Position numbers and translations under genes: made by a program. Below, in pieces: positions 24,601 to 33,830 of a stretch of 64,000 nt of DNA (its first letter is position 1; the number at the start of each line of letters is the position of its first letter). This DNA is from Lateolabrax maculatus. Its lineage: Eukaryota > Chordata > Actinopteri > Acropomatiformes > Lateolabracidae. The stretch spans positions 4,988,001 to 5,052,000 of the forward strand of contig CM062208.1 of assembly GCA_031216445.1 (NCBI GenBank), given 5' to 3'. Below the pieces are notes generated by a model that saw only the letters and a program-made list of their open reading frames with translations, was not told where the DNA came from and did no database searches.

Positions 24601-26677
24601 AAAAAACAACACAAACAACACTATAAAGGACAAAAAACAACAAAAACGACACTATAAAGGACGAAAAACAACAAAAACGACGAAAAAACAACAAAAACAA
24701 AACTATAAAGGACAAAAAACAACAAAAACGACAAAACAACAACAAAAACGACAAAAAAAACAACAAAAACGACACTATAAAGGACGAAAAACAACAAAAA
24801 CGACGAACAAACAACAAAAACAACACTATAAAGGACGAAAAACAACAAAAACGACGAAAAAACAACAAAAACGACACTATAAAGGACGAAAAACAACAAA
24901 AACGACAAAACAACAACAAAAACGACACTATAAAGGACGAAAAAACAACAAAAACGACAAAAAAACCCAACAAAAACGACACTATAAAGGACAAAAAAAC
25001 AACAAAAACGACACTATAAAGGACGAAAAAACAACAAAAACGACAAAAAAACGAAAAAACAACAAAAACAACACTATAAAGGACAAAAAAACAACGAAAA
25101 CGACAAAAAAACAACAAAAACGACACTATAAAGGACGACAAACACAACAAAAACGACGAAAAAACAACAAAAACGACACCATAAAGGACGAAAACAACAA
25201 CAAAAACGACAAAAAAACAACGAAAACGACAGTATAAAGGACGAAAAACAACAAAAACGACGAAAAAACAACACTATAAAGGACAAAAAAACAACAAAAA
25301 CGACACTATAAAGGACGAAAAAACAACAAAAACGACGAAAAAACAACAAAAACAACACCATAAAGGACGAAAAACAACAAAAACGACGAAAAAAACAAAA
25401 ACCGACAAAAAACGACACTATAAACGACAAAAAAAGACACTATAAAAACAAAAAACGACAATAAACAATAAAAAATGACACTATAAACAACAAAAAACGA
25501 CACTTTAAACAACAAAAACGACACTAAAACAACAAAAAACAGACAAACGACAAAAACAACAAAAACGACATTATACACAACTAAAACGACACTATACACA
25601 ACAAAAACCACACTATAAACAACAAAAATGACAGAAAAAACAACAATAAAACAACAAAAACGACAAAAAACGACACTATAAACAAGCAGAAAAAAAACAA
25701 GTTGCTAAAACCTGGTACATTACAGCTAAATTAAAATTCAAAATTCATCATTTGAGAGCTTTTCTTTTATGTCCCTCATGAGTGAAGGAAAGTGTCATTA
25801 TTTTGACAAAAACAGAGACTGTATCTCTTCAAATCTCAGTGGTCTTACCAGGTCATAGGGGACCAGGTCCTTGAGTGAACATCTGATGGCCTGAGGAGCG
25901 AAGTATCCCAGTTCCACATTGACCTCCTCACCCACCTTCCTCAGGTGGTTGTTCACAGCCTCGAGTGAAGACTGAGTGGTCTCCTCCTCACTGGACAAGA
26001 TGTGAGAGAAGAGTGGATGATGTACTAGAAATAACTTTGAACAGCATTCTACTGAAAAACTCAAAAATGGGTCAGTTAAGCATTTCTGCTGCATGTACTT
26101 TATATTCATGTGCAACTTCTTAGGTGATGAATAAGCGTTGTCACTATAAAATGGCTTCAGTCTCTGCCTGAGCGCCGAGTGCGTGTACCTTTGTATGGTA
26201 AAGCTTTGCGTGAGCCCATAGTCAAGGAAGAAGACTCGGATACTGGCCAGCTGGCTGACTGGGCAGGCTTTCACAGCCTCCACACATCCTTTCTGCAAGA
26301 CATCAACCACACTGGCCCGGCACCACAGTCCCTCCTTCCACTTCACAAAGATCATGAAGCCTGGAGAGGAGCAGGGAAACAAAGGCTGAATAACATGCCA
26401 ACACAAATGAGTGGAACAATGTTATCTGTTAATCTTTTATTATTAAAGAAAAAAAATGCAGCAATTAGTCAACCAAATTACGAAAATGTTTAACCCATTA
26501 AGGGAAAACTGACCAACTAATTAATCCATCATCAGGTGCAGCACTAATGAACCTGATAAACTTTTAGTCTGATTTGCTAAAGATTCATTTGGTGAAAACT
26601 TTGCCTTTAACCATTAACAATAACATTAACTTTCATTGCTACATTGAACTAAAAACTCCTCATTTCATCATCATTTT

Positions 26678-26715
<38 letters not shown>

Positions 26716-29700
26716 GGTCTCCACTGTGTCACGGGAAGTGAAGTGACTACTATCTCTGCGGCAGAAGTAGTTGATCTTCTTAGATAGGGTTTCGCTTTCC
26801 CTCTTCTCGGCCACGTAGCGGACGTAGAAGTGACTTGGATTCACAATGTGGGTCACCACCACCCACTGGGTGACTAGGAGAGAGGAGAGGAAACGTGTTG
26901 GAATTAAGGGGCGAGAGAAATAAGAGACAATATGAAAATTGGGTCACAAGGGAGAAAAGAGGGATGGCAAGGGAATAAGAAAGGAAATGAGGGAGGAAGA
27001 AAGCAGGAGAGAGGAGGAGAGAGAGAGGTTGAAGGGAGAAAAGAGGCAAGAAAAGAGAAAAGAATTTAGCAAAGTTTCCAGGTTGGATGAGAAACAAATG
27101 GAAGAAGGGAGGAAGTAGGGCAGGAAAAGAAGAAGAGCGAGGAGGAAAGAAGAAAGAGAGTGAGAGAAGAGGAAGAGGAAAATAAGGAAGGAAATTTGAG
27201 TGGTCGCAGAGTGAGGGTTGTATTATGGGTTGTTTGTAGCCTGTCTGTAGCTCAGATTATACAGTTGCCTCTCCCTACCATTTCTCTTATTGCCAAACAA
27301 CTGATTTTTCCTTCGCTTTTGGATTCTCCATTTGTCATTAGCCAGCTCAGGGCCAGTGGGTGGGAGAGCTGCAGAAAGACACACAGCACTTAACAAAATA
27401 GATTAAGCTTTCTCTGCCATTTTAATGTTTGGATTGGATCTGACATTATTTAAGTGAAATCAAAGTCAAACAAAGCCACACACACCGTGCTCTCGTCCCT
27501 CGTTTATAAGCTCCTCAATAATTACGTCTGGAGTTCCAAGGTCTGAGGCCGAGCTGTGGCGAGAAAGGTTGGACCTGCAACGAGGTTTAGGGCTTGGAGA
27601 GGAGCCTGGCGGCGACAAACTGTTGGCTCCCGGACTCTTGTCCCGTTTTTGTGGGTAGGGGAGCTTGTTGTTACTGGGTGCGATACAGCTGCTGTTCCTG
27701 CCCTCTCCATGTTGCCAGGGGGACTTTTGATTGGAGTTGCCCAGCTGGTGGCCTTTGGGTGGTGACTTGGACAATCTAAAAGGGAACAGCAAGAAGACTT
27801 TGTTTCAAAACACAGAAGCCTCATGAGTAAAGAGACAAATAAAAGGAGGAGGCAATTAAAAAACATTTACATACATAATATTGTTAAATACATTACAGAA
27901 TATTTAATAAATTATTCCAGGAGATGGGAACCATCTAAAACAATATCACATTAAATACTAAAACCCTAAACATCTCTCTCTTTTTAAACCTGTTTAACTG
28001 TGTGAAACATAATATCTAAATGTATTTTAGCCATTCCAATTAGTAGTTTAAACAAATACCATAAAACTTAATTCCGAAGGAAATTGAAACATGCTGGCAT
28101 GCATGTGGCATGACGGAAACTTTCCTCATGGCCGTGGCTGCTGGTTACTAAGGTAAAGACCGTTCCCAAACATGAAATTGGCTGTATAAAGATGTTCTTT
28201 GTTGAGGTTTCTAATTCATGTGCACGAATAAAAAAGAGGTAGGAGATTTGGGCAGTTTTTCCCCCTATGCCCAAATACATTTAAAATGACCATTGAAAGA
28301 TATTTAAGGACTCACTGCTTTGGGCTGCTGACCTCCATCTTCATAAACAAAGTCAGACTCTGGTTCAGACCCTCTGACTGGAAAACATAGCTAGAACACA
28401 AACATACACACCCAAATGAATATTTCCAATGTATCTTTAATTTTGGCAGTTATTTTGACATTTAACATAATTTGGATACCTGCCACAGTAGCTGATATGG
28501 CAGGAAAACTGTTTTTAACTTTTGTATACACTATATTGTACTTTTTAATGTTGCTTGTTGTTGTGTCATACACACTGTTGAATTGGTGAAATAACGCTTG
28601 TCAGAATAGAATATAACATTGTACGTAAAACACTGAAAACAAACATCAGGCTTGAAGTGACAAACCTCATTCCAGAGCCCATAGTAATGCATTTCATATT
28701 GAATGAATGTTTATCCACAGGAGCCTGCAACGTCTCCAGAACCTGTGTCCCAGACAAACAAACAAACACACACACATTTAGCTTGACTTAATTTTTTTTA
28801 ATGGGATATTGGTGGAAAATAAACATAAAAGCGATGGGCAGAGTTTAGCAACACCTACTTAATGGCAGTATTATTTTATATGATTGTGCATTGTGCGCTT
28901 TCTAAGCAGTCAGTCAGTGTATTGTTGGATATATATATATAAGCAAGAGGTGTAACGGTTCAGATGTCCACAGCCTTGAGTCGTGGTTCTGTCTTCCGCA
29001 GCTGTTCAGGAATTGTTAACAGGTCAGAGGATGCTTCAGATGAAGTATTACTGACATTTGTGTTTATTGCATGCGTCTATTGTGTGCAGTATTTCTTATT
29101 GATAATATGCCAGTATTAGAGTGCCTTAACTGTTATAGTCAGAACTGTGGCCAAGGAGCCACTGTTGAAAAACATGACAAAAATGTTATTTTCTACATGT
29201 TTTTGTTTTCCCTGCTGTATAGAAAACGTACCTAACCGTAACACCAAAACCGAGCTACATACTGAACGTTAATATTTTGTGTACAGTTACACCTTTAATA
29301 TAAGCACAACATTTCATACCTTATCCAAGGTGCAGTACTGCTCCAGGAAGGGGACACGACGTACTTCTCTGGCCATCTGTATGGCAATATCCAGGGCCTT
29401 CATTCTATTCTGGACATAGCACACTTCCGCCTGGCTGTTGGAGAATTGTGCTTCCAGTTTTCTCAGTTGACTCAACTGCACATCCTTCCTGTTCACAAAG
29501 AAATAACAGGCATCAAGGCTTTTTTTTTTTACAGACTTTTTTCAGAAAACCTCAGAACAAGCCTGATACAAGCCTGTTTGATTTTAAAGATAATTAAACA
29601 ATGTGAATTGTGGGGATCTCATTACACTTAAGTATATGTGGACAGTTTATATACATACCACTTTTGAACAGCATGTACAGCCTTGTCTGCAGCTTGCTTT

Positions 29701-32700
29701 ATCTCGATTTCCAGTCGAACTCTCTCTCTCTTCACCTGCTCTGCCAGACCGGTCGTCAGAGTCTGCACAGATAAATCACAGACAAACTCCAGCAACAAAC
29801 TCACTGAACAAACTTCTCTGATTTGCTTTTTTCTTTCTGACATGTAAAACTGACAGAAATGAATAATGTCTACAATCGTGTTCTACAAGGTCTGTTCAGT
29901 TTTTGGATGTAGTGCAGCTTTCACCTCATGGATGTGTTCCAACTGGGCAAGATTTTCTGCAGCCTGGGCCAACGCTTCATCCACCGCCTTCTCAAGCTTC
30001 TCAATATCTGGCTGAATAAAACATCAGATAGATTTAAGATAAGGGCTTAGGATGACAAATTTATGTCACCATGCAGCAAGGCAGATGCTCAAAGTATAAT
30101 TTGAACTTCAGTAAAAGCTTGAACTCTGATCAGACATAAAGCAACAGTAGTTCACCTCAGTCAGCCATGGATTTTATTTATTCAGAGAGTATCCCAGGCA
30201 AGCCTTTCCCTAGCTACATCCTCTAGCTGCTCTTGGGAACCGAACACATTCCCAGGAGAGCCGGGATTTATAAATCTATCAGGCCGCAATAAGTCTGCCC
30301 CAGGGGTGGCCTCGCAGCCGGACAGGTCCACAATATCTCAAAAGGAAGTCACTCAAGAGACACCTCCATCCACATCAATAGGCTACTTTCTTTCAATATT
30401 CAACAGTTAAGGCCAGATATTAGCCACATGTATCTGTAATGTTATTCTTGGTCAGCACTGAAAGCATATGACAATAAGTGAGGAGTCGCACACAGAGTGA
30501 CTGGTAAATTCATCCGGTCCAGCAAAACTGATAGATTTGTGTCCGAACCAATCTGTTCATCACTTGTGAACAAAACCCAGAGGTACTAAAAGCTCACAAG
30601 ACGTAGGAGGCAATTTACCCTTTTCTTGCAATTGCTTTTTTTTATCCTTATCTCTTGACACCTGTAGTACTATACTTTAATGCCATCTCACCTGACTATG
30701 ATAAAAAATCATCAAGTCATAGGAAATAGGGTTAATGGAAAAGTGTAATGTGCAACGTGCAAATGATCAAATTAATTTAGATAGGCAGTTTAAACATTAA
30801 CAGGAGGGACTAACATAAAACTTTCATTTGCCACCAGCAACGTCTGTGATCACCCAAACATACCTTCTCCATATCCTCGGTATTGGTGTTAATGTCGCTG
30901 GATGGCGATAATTTGTTCCTTCTGCGATTCTTTGATCTGTCGCACCGGAGGCTTCGGGAGATACAATATCAAAGTCAAAGTATATATAATAATTATACAA
31001 TCTGATTACACAAGGAGGCACAAAAGTTCAAAATATTTGTTAAACTAAACGTGTGTTAGTAGTTTGGTTCTGCTTAACATTCAGAACTGCATTGTACCTT
31101 TTCAACTTGTTCATTTTAGCAGTGTAGATGAGGCCAATGATTCTGCTATCTTCCTGCAGCCCAAACACCCCACCTTCAGGAAGGCTCAACTCAACCTGCA
31201 GAGAGTGAGCTTTTTTTTTTCACTGTCATCCTACCACTTCAACATTTGCAGCCTTTACCTTGATGCAAATCACAATTTCAACAGGCAAGGAAAGAATAAA
31301 TAAATGGCTGACTGGTTACCGAGGACGTGGTTTTATGCATAATCTGATCACACAACACAACACAGAAGATAATGAGCCTGATATAATCACCAAGTTATTC
31401 AGTTATTCCTTTTTCTAGTTGCAAGTGTAAAATCAGTGGTTATTTTACCTCACACTCTGGACATCTAATGACACTGTTACATTGAATTGTCACCAGGCAA
31501 GATGTGCAGTAGATGTGGCCACATAAAAGCACACGAGGGAGGTTTCCATCAACTTCATTCTCTGGAAAAAATAAAAATAAAAAACACAATAAAAGACAAA
31601 CATGAATAATGCAATCTCCTCTACATCAACTGTCAGATGATGAGGATTTAAAAGAATTTCAAATAAACGTCCATTTTGTCAATGGTGGTACACACAGATA
31701 GCAGATATCCAGGCCAAAATTTCTACTTGAGACGTGAGAACAGAGTTGGAGTTGAGAGACGATGTCTGCGACCAGATTATTTCAGCAACACCTTGTTAAT
31801 ACATTTTGTTCATAAGCTTTTATAAAAGGTTTATGGTGATTTTAATGATTAATCAGTACTGATCAATGATTAATTATATCAGTTGGTGGTTGGGAACACT
31901 CAGTTCAAAACTCCAAGAAAGATGTTTGCATCTAAATTCAGCCGTGTGGTCTCTGCTCCCAGATGCAAGCAAACATTTCTATATTCAGTATAATCTATAT
32001 GCACATTGTAGTAATTGTGTATCTGTGACTATCTGATATATGTTTAGAAGGATGGTCCATAAAAACAATATAAATAAATCTTATTGATCATTATCATTCT
32101 CAACCAGTCACGTCATGGGAAATATTCCATAAACTTAAAAGGTGTCAACTCAACATACTTCTTTGAATGTCAGGCCATTCAGTCAGATATCAAGCTTCCA
32201 ATTAAGACACTTTTTAACCTATATGAGAGAGTGTTAGGACATGGTTTGATTAACCACAATGACCATTCAGGAGGCCCACAGATTCCACATGTATGTTGGG
32301 TGGATAGTGCCACGAATTACCAACAGAAGGAGACTGTCATGTGATATTTACTTGAGAAGAGAAGGTTTGTGCGCGGCAGCCATGTGACTCAAACTTTGTT
32401 GACAACTACATTAAAACCTAAATGCGTCGCTAATTTCACGTCTGTTACATACATCCTCACATGGGACATGATCTGAAACGTCTTATTATACAATTACAAT
32501 GTCAGCTTTCTACTCAATAACATTCAAACATGATTTCTTACCTCAAAACTTCCACAATTAGTTGACACATCCTTAGTAAGCGTGTCTTAAAAGGGATAGG
32601 GTACTTTGCCCAGTTTCAACTGGCTTTATATCCTTAAAATGCATTGCAAATGAACAATGTTTACCTTTTCTCAAGTTGCACCAGAGGACGTCTGCAGCAA

Positions 32701-33830
32701 AACTCTGCAGATGACGCAAAACAGAGTTTCACAGAAGGACGCCGTATCCCTGTAAGGCGACGTGAGTCACACGGTTTTAAACCTACGTACCAAGACCAAA
32801 CATACTTAGTACTAAATGCCAACGTCACACCCCCCACCAGGAGACTTTCCTTCCATGCACTCGCCTTCACGTTGCCACCGGTCTCTCATCAATCCCATTC
32901 AAAACTCTACAGGGTTTGGTGTTGATGGAGACAGACTGCTCCTTCTCCTGCTCCTGGTAATCCTTGAATTGGCACTATCCACCGGTCATACCTGTGGGTA
33001 ACTCTGAGGGCACCTGTGGTTATTCTGGTTAATAAAACCATGTTTTAACACTCTCTCCGACCTGTTAACATGTCAGATCCAAAGGGCTGAGCTCAGAAAG
33101 TGATGGTTTCTGACTGAAACCCCTGGTTATAAAAGTTGTTTTACTTCTTAATTGCATGTTTTGTAAATATAATAACATTTTTTACCACAGTTAATTTCCT
33201 AAGTATTTTATTGGGCTGACAGGAAACTTAACAGTGACAAAACAATAATGACTCTATACAGACAACGAATTTCTATTTTAACTTTATTATAAATGAATTA
33301 AAAGTTTTGTGATGACAATATTCCTGAAACCAAAGCTAGAAGTCTGACAGCAAATTAAATACACCTTTGAGAAACTTTCTCCCCCTCGTTTTGCTTAAAA
33401 ATAACCATAATAGAATCGGTGTTTAAACACATTAATTCTTGTTGCGCTGAATCTTTAAATCATCGGTCAGTAAAACGTGTCCGCCATTGGAGTTGGCGCG
33501 ACGGTTGGAAGCCATTTTAGGTTCCAACTGTAATTTAACTTTTCACATACTGGAAGAAACAACAACGTTTAGAAACCTTGGAAAATCCCTGGATTATGTG
33601 GTTGTTTTTAACACGTTTACGTCTTGGGCTCAGGTAATTATACTATTTTACACTTTTTTACCTATTTCCACCGCCCGTTGGCGACTGTTTAGCTAGAAAA
33701 ACACGGTGTGACGGCGCGTTAAACGGTACGAAGAAAGGATTAAAGACGTAAATATCCTACCAGGTAGGGTGAAAGCCTCTCCACATAACTTGCAGATTGC
33801 AGAGCTGGGGTTGTCGCCTCTGTCCATCAT
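6741..33830 (-). CDS. rnf17: RNF17 (TDRD4), RING and five-Tudor germline protein
   Basis: RNF17 is a germ-granule protein. In mouse it is needed for spermatid maturation and restrains piRNA ping-pong; this is family knowledge. I traced 37 coding exons on the minus strand that join in continuous phase from ATG at 33,828-33,830 to TGA at 6,741-6,743, giving about 1,568 residues against about 1,620 in human. The order is RING (residues 13-60), coiled coil (about 100-260), Ser/Pro linker, then Tudor units at about 390-545, 615-745, 870-1,020, 1,130-1,265 and 1,350-1,540. All canonical RING Cys/His are present, and the Tudor units keep the F/W-Y-R and D-x-G signatures to varying degree. One intron of 10.3 kb carries a minisatellite. 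Weak points are the small exon at 28,480-28,508 and the acceptor near 27,765. Confidence 0.93.
9089..9332. repeat. CA microsatellites flanking an RNF17 exon
   Basis: (CA)n runs at about 9,089-9,113, 9,125-9,164 (interrupted) and 9,291-9,332 sit on both sides of the exon at 9165-9287, within a few bases of its splice sites. Confidence 0.95.
9165..10802 (-). CDS. rnf17: RNF17 exons 27-31: fourth Tudor unit
   Basis: Exons 10691-10802, 10266-10429, 9913-10032, 9530-9610 and 9165-9287. Sequence shows IQINVSAIGEDGLIYARTQN, CAVIGPDMLWYRGQMLEVLG, VQYVDYGLVENIPVVHVYPM, CLPCKLHNINP and TDPRGILTVELFLDGLSLSR. The core W-Y-R and Y-V-D-Y-G residues are intact, so this is a good candidate methyl-arginine reader. 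Phases chain 0-1-0-0-0-0. Several of its introns start or end in CA/TG repeats. Confidence 0.92.
11097..11292 (-). CDS. rnf17: RNF17 exon 26: Pro/Ser-rich linker
   Basis: Encodes RDAAVQKPKESDAQSPASET, then a run of Pro, Ser and Thr (LIPSPSPSPTISTPIPPKPA). It has no domain. It links the third and fourth Tudor units and is expected to be disordered. Boundaries are TTTTTGCAG|A and GAGAAG|GTGATC, phase 2 to 0. A 46-bp CA repeat sits about 20 bp upstream of the acceptor. Confidence 0.85.
11312..11357. repeat. (AC)23 microsatellite
   Basis: A pure dinucleotide run in an RNF17 intron, about 20 bp from the acceptor of the exon at 11097-11292. Other CA/TG runs in RNF17 introns are near 10,042-10,058, 10,233-10,256, 10,433-10,453, 12,289-12,316, 12,380-12,407, 14,152-14,167, 14,541-14,575 and 26,679-26,714. 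Confidence 0.95.
11683..13710 (-). CDS. rnf17: RNF17 exons 21-25: third Tudor unit
   Basis: Exons 13453-13710, 12823-12970, 12411-12523, 12032-12122 and 11683-11804. They begin with an acidic linker, then DLKVRVSHVNSPSSFFVHL, MYCAAQINGVWERGKICSD, VMRCDHGNTVKLDVSNLRPL, GGRSTWTATACDLISYYLTG and FLASEGLALRERKP. The barrel is recognisable, but the usual D-F/Y-G turn reads CDHGN, so the ligand cage may be altered. This is also a weaker unit in human. The match of RSTWTATACDLISYYLTGAS to human RNF17 is especially close. Confidence 0.9.
13196..13400. repeat. Dispersed teleost repeat, copy 1
   Basis: The string TTAATTGATTAATCTTTCAG, the following CTATACGGTGTCCAAAAAAT and later GAGGCTGGAACCAGC match, from memory, a very common teleost interspersed repeat. 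The family is probably a non-autonomous DNA transposon. It lies in an RNF17 intron. A second copy is near 55,150. Confidence 0.55.
13855..14289 (-). CDS. rnf17: RNF17 exons 19-20: SNase-like segment after Tudor 2
   Basis: Exons 14172-14289 and 13855-13972 encode CLPDVIPLDGDTWSDACTNK, then FISLAHQKLVTVVAT, then PLPVRLFESGLNGPLANIAE and LLVKEDLARFKEG. This is the usual half of the extended Tudor fold that follows the barrel (the short L/V-V-x-L-F, then I-x-E-x-L-V-x-E-x-L-A pattern). Phases 0 to 1 to 2 agree with both neighbours. Confidence 0.88.
14423..15576 (-). CDS. rnf17: RNF17 exons 15-18: second Tudor unit
   Basis: Exons 15389-15576, 15139-15268, 14755-14917 and 14423-14538. The first resumes right after the satellite intron (GWSKEAQVEFCSVVGSAAVE, then SDVPISVREYLVFIEVAR), clearly collinear with human RNF17. 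It is followed by LNAVVSHINNPADFYIQL, CPVIEQACVARYDDKFWYRA and VEVRYVDFGNKKIL, a complete Tudor core with aromatic cage-type residues. The join to 25,849 is in phase 0, so the protein is intact across the array. The acceptor at 15,268 (CTCATAG|G) was chosen over a nearer CCAG because only it keeps frame. Confidence 0.93.
15604..15639. repeat. (AAT)n microsatellite
   Basis: A trinucleotide run of about twelve units just upstream (minus-strand sense) of the exon at 15389-15576, about 27 bp from its acceptor. Confidence 0.95.
15711..15864. repeat. Degenerate direct repeat beside the satellite array
   Basis: A block of about 55 bp at 15,711-15,764 (ACTGGATTGCTGAAATTGAG through TTGAATAATATCAA to AAAGTATG) recurs at about 15,806-15,864 with roughly 15-20 percent changes, spaced about 96 bp. 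It is an old local duplication at the left shoulder of the minisatellite. Confidence 0.7.
16197..19800. repeat. Tandem higher-order duplication, unit about 1.77-1.79 kb
   Basis: Sequence from about 16,197 recurs from about 17,987. Rare markers align: the GAGGAGAAAA variant at 16,321 and 18,111 (offset 1,790), and the GGCGAAAAAAACCCAAAAAC variant at about 16,994 and 18,765 (offset 1,771). The offset drops by 19 bp near 16,385 because copy two lacks one short module. Beyond that point the copies look identical by eye for over a kilobase, which implies a recent event. Confidence 0.9.
20453..24005. repeat. Second segmental duplication in the array, offset about 2.57 kb
   Basis: The block starting near 20,453 recurs near 23,016. 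Rare markers agree: GATACAATAAAGG at 20,471 and 23,034 (offset 2,563), and CACCATAAAAGACCAAAAC at 21,391 and 23,976 (offset 2,585). The offset drift reflects gain of short modules. Divergence appears higher than in the 1.79-kb pair, so this duplication is probably older. Confidence 0.8.
25849..26873 (-). CDS. rnf17: RNF17 exons 12-14: first Tudor unit
   Basis: Exons 26715-26873, 26189-26360 and 25849-25990. Sequence shows WVVVTHIVNPSHFYVRYVAE, then FMIFVKWKEGLWCRASVVDV and IRVFFLDYG, the standard Tudor beta-barrel pattern, followed by LGYFAPQAIRCSLKDLVPYD from the surrounding SNase-like fold. Tudor domains bind methyl-arginine on Piwi-type proteins (family knowledge). The first exon's donor is formed directly by a TG repeat. 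The last exon's donor (CTG|GTAAGACC) opens the 10.3-kb satellite-bearing intron. Confidence 0.93.
27486..28508 (-). CDS. rnf17: RNF17 exons 9-11: low-complexity linker with DVIIEE motif
   Basis: Exons 28480-28508 (29 nt, tentative), 28316-28377 and 27486-27765. They encode SFPAISATVA, then RGSEPESDFVYEDGGQQPKA, then a Ser/Pro/Asn-rich tail ending DLGTPDVIIEELINEGREHG. The PDVIIEE block just before the first Tudor unit is conserved with human RNF17. The last exon could instead begin at 27,775 (TTTTAG acceptor), but that breaks phase unless the preceding exon differs. The micro-exon is proposed because it is the piece that restores phase, and its acceptor is weak. Confidence 0.65.
28666..30936 (-). 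CDS. rnf17: RNF17 exons 4-8: coiled-coil region
   Basis: Exons 30864-30936, 29925-30011, 29659-29762, 29320-29488 and 28666-28742 encode helical, charged sequence such as PDIEKLEKAVDEALAQ, ENLAQLEHIHE, LAEQVKRERVRLEIEIKQA, RKLEAQFSNSQAEVCYVQNR and MAREVRRVPFLEQYCTLDK. This matches the B-box-less coiled-coil stretch that follows the RING in RNF17 orthologues. Phases chain 2-0-0-2-0-2. The exon 4 acceptor (GTGCGACAG|ATCAAAG) has a poor pyrimidine tract, but it is the only one giving the correct phase. Confidence 0.85.
30180..30400. repeat. Old dispersed repeat in an RNF17 intron
   Basis: Blocks CTAGCTACATCCTCTAGCTG, CATTCCCAGGAGAGCCGGGA and CTGCCCCAGGGGTGGCCTC resemble a degraded copy of a retroposon fragment frequent in teleost genomes (CATCC-CAGCT, CGTTCCCAGGCCAGC, TGCCCCGGGGCCTCC). 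Recognition is from memory. Confidence 0.5.
31098..33830 (-). CDS. rnf17: RNF17 exons 1-3: start codon and RING finger
   Basis: Exons 33761-33830, 31449-31561 and 31098-31195. Two adjacent ATGs open the frame (MMDRGDNPSSAI). The RING is C13-x2-C16-x20-C37-x-H39-x2-C42-x2-C45-x11-C57-x2-C60, with CKLC in exon 1 and CGHIYCTSC plus CPEC in exon 2, a complete C3HC4 set. Splitting of the RING by a 2.2-kb intron is supported by phase: exon 1 ends with one base (G), and exon 2 supplies AG to make Glu, giving TLPENEVDG. Exon 3 (VELSLPEGGVFGLQ) ends in phase 2. Whether this RING is an active ubiquitin ligase is not known from sequence. Confidence 0.92.

Larger units (their letters stand above)
15880..25692. 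repeat. Ten-kilobase minisatellite array inside an RNF17 intron
   Basis: The array consists almost wholly of two interleaved modules. The long one is about 32 bp (AAAAACGACACTATAAAGG followed by ACGAAAAAACAAC); the short one is about 19 bp (AAAAACGACAAAAAACAAC). The plus strand has T almost only inside TATA. There are well over a hundred TATAAAGG cores. Edges (about 15,880-16,085 and 25,395-25,692) are degenerate, with a shorter unit in which ACTATAAACAACAAAAA replaces the long module. The array fills nearly all of the intron between exons 25849-25990 and 15389-15576. All peptides read from it are compositional artefacts. Confidence 0.97.

Noticed and set aside
16085..25395. CRISPR-like array
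   Set aside because: There are no unique spacers between constant repeats. Units of two lengths alternate irregularly, the host is a vertebrate, and no cas-like gene is near.
15848..25611. Dozens of overlapping minus-strand ORFs of 60-216 codons encoding Phe/Val/Leu/Ser repeats, resembling membrane proteins
   Set aside because: They are translations of a T-rich tandem repeat with few possible stop codons. Every frame gives similar strings, there are no splice sites of their own, and unit lengths do not respect codon periodicity.
32661..32870. Minus-strand ORF ending in a good donor (GAGAAAAG|GTAAAC), first considered as the upstream RING exon of RNF17
   Set aside because: It lacks the Cys pair and does not join exon 2 in frame from a start codon. 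The exon at 33761-33830 supplies CKLC and correct phase.
33487..33696. Plus-strand 69-codon ORF near the RNF17 promoter
   Set aside because: Its start is TTG, no family resemblance was seen, and it runs through a likely splice donor. Treated only as a possible non-coding exon.
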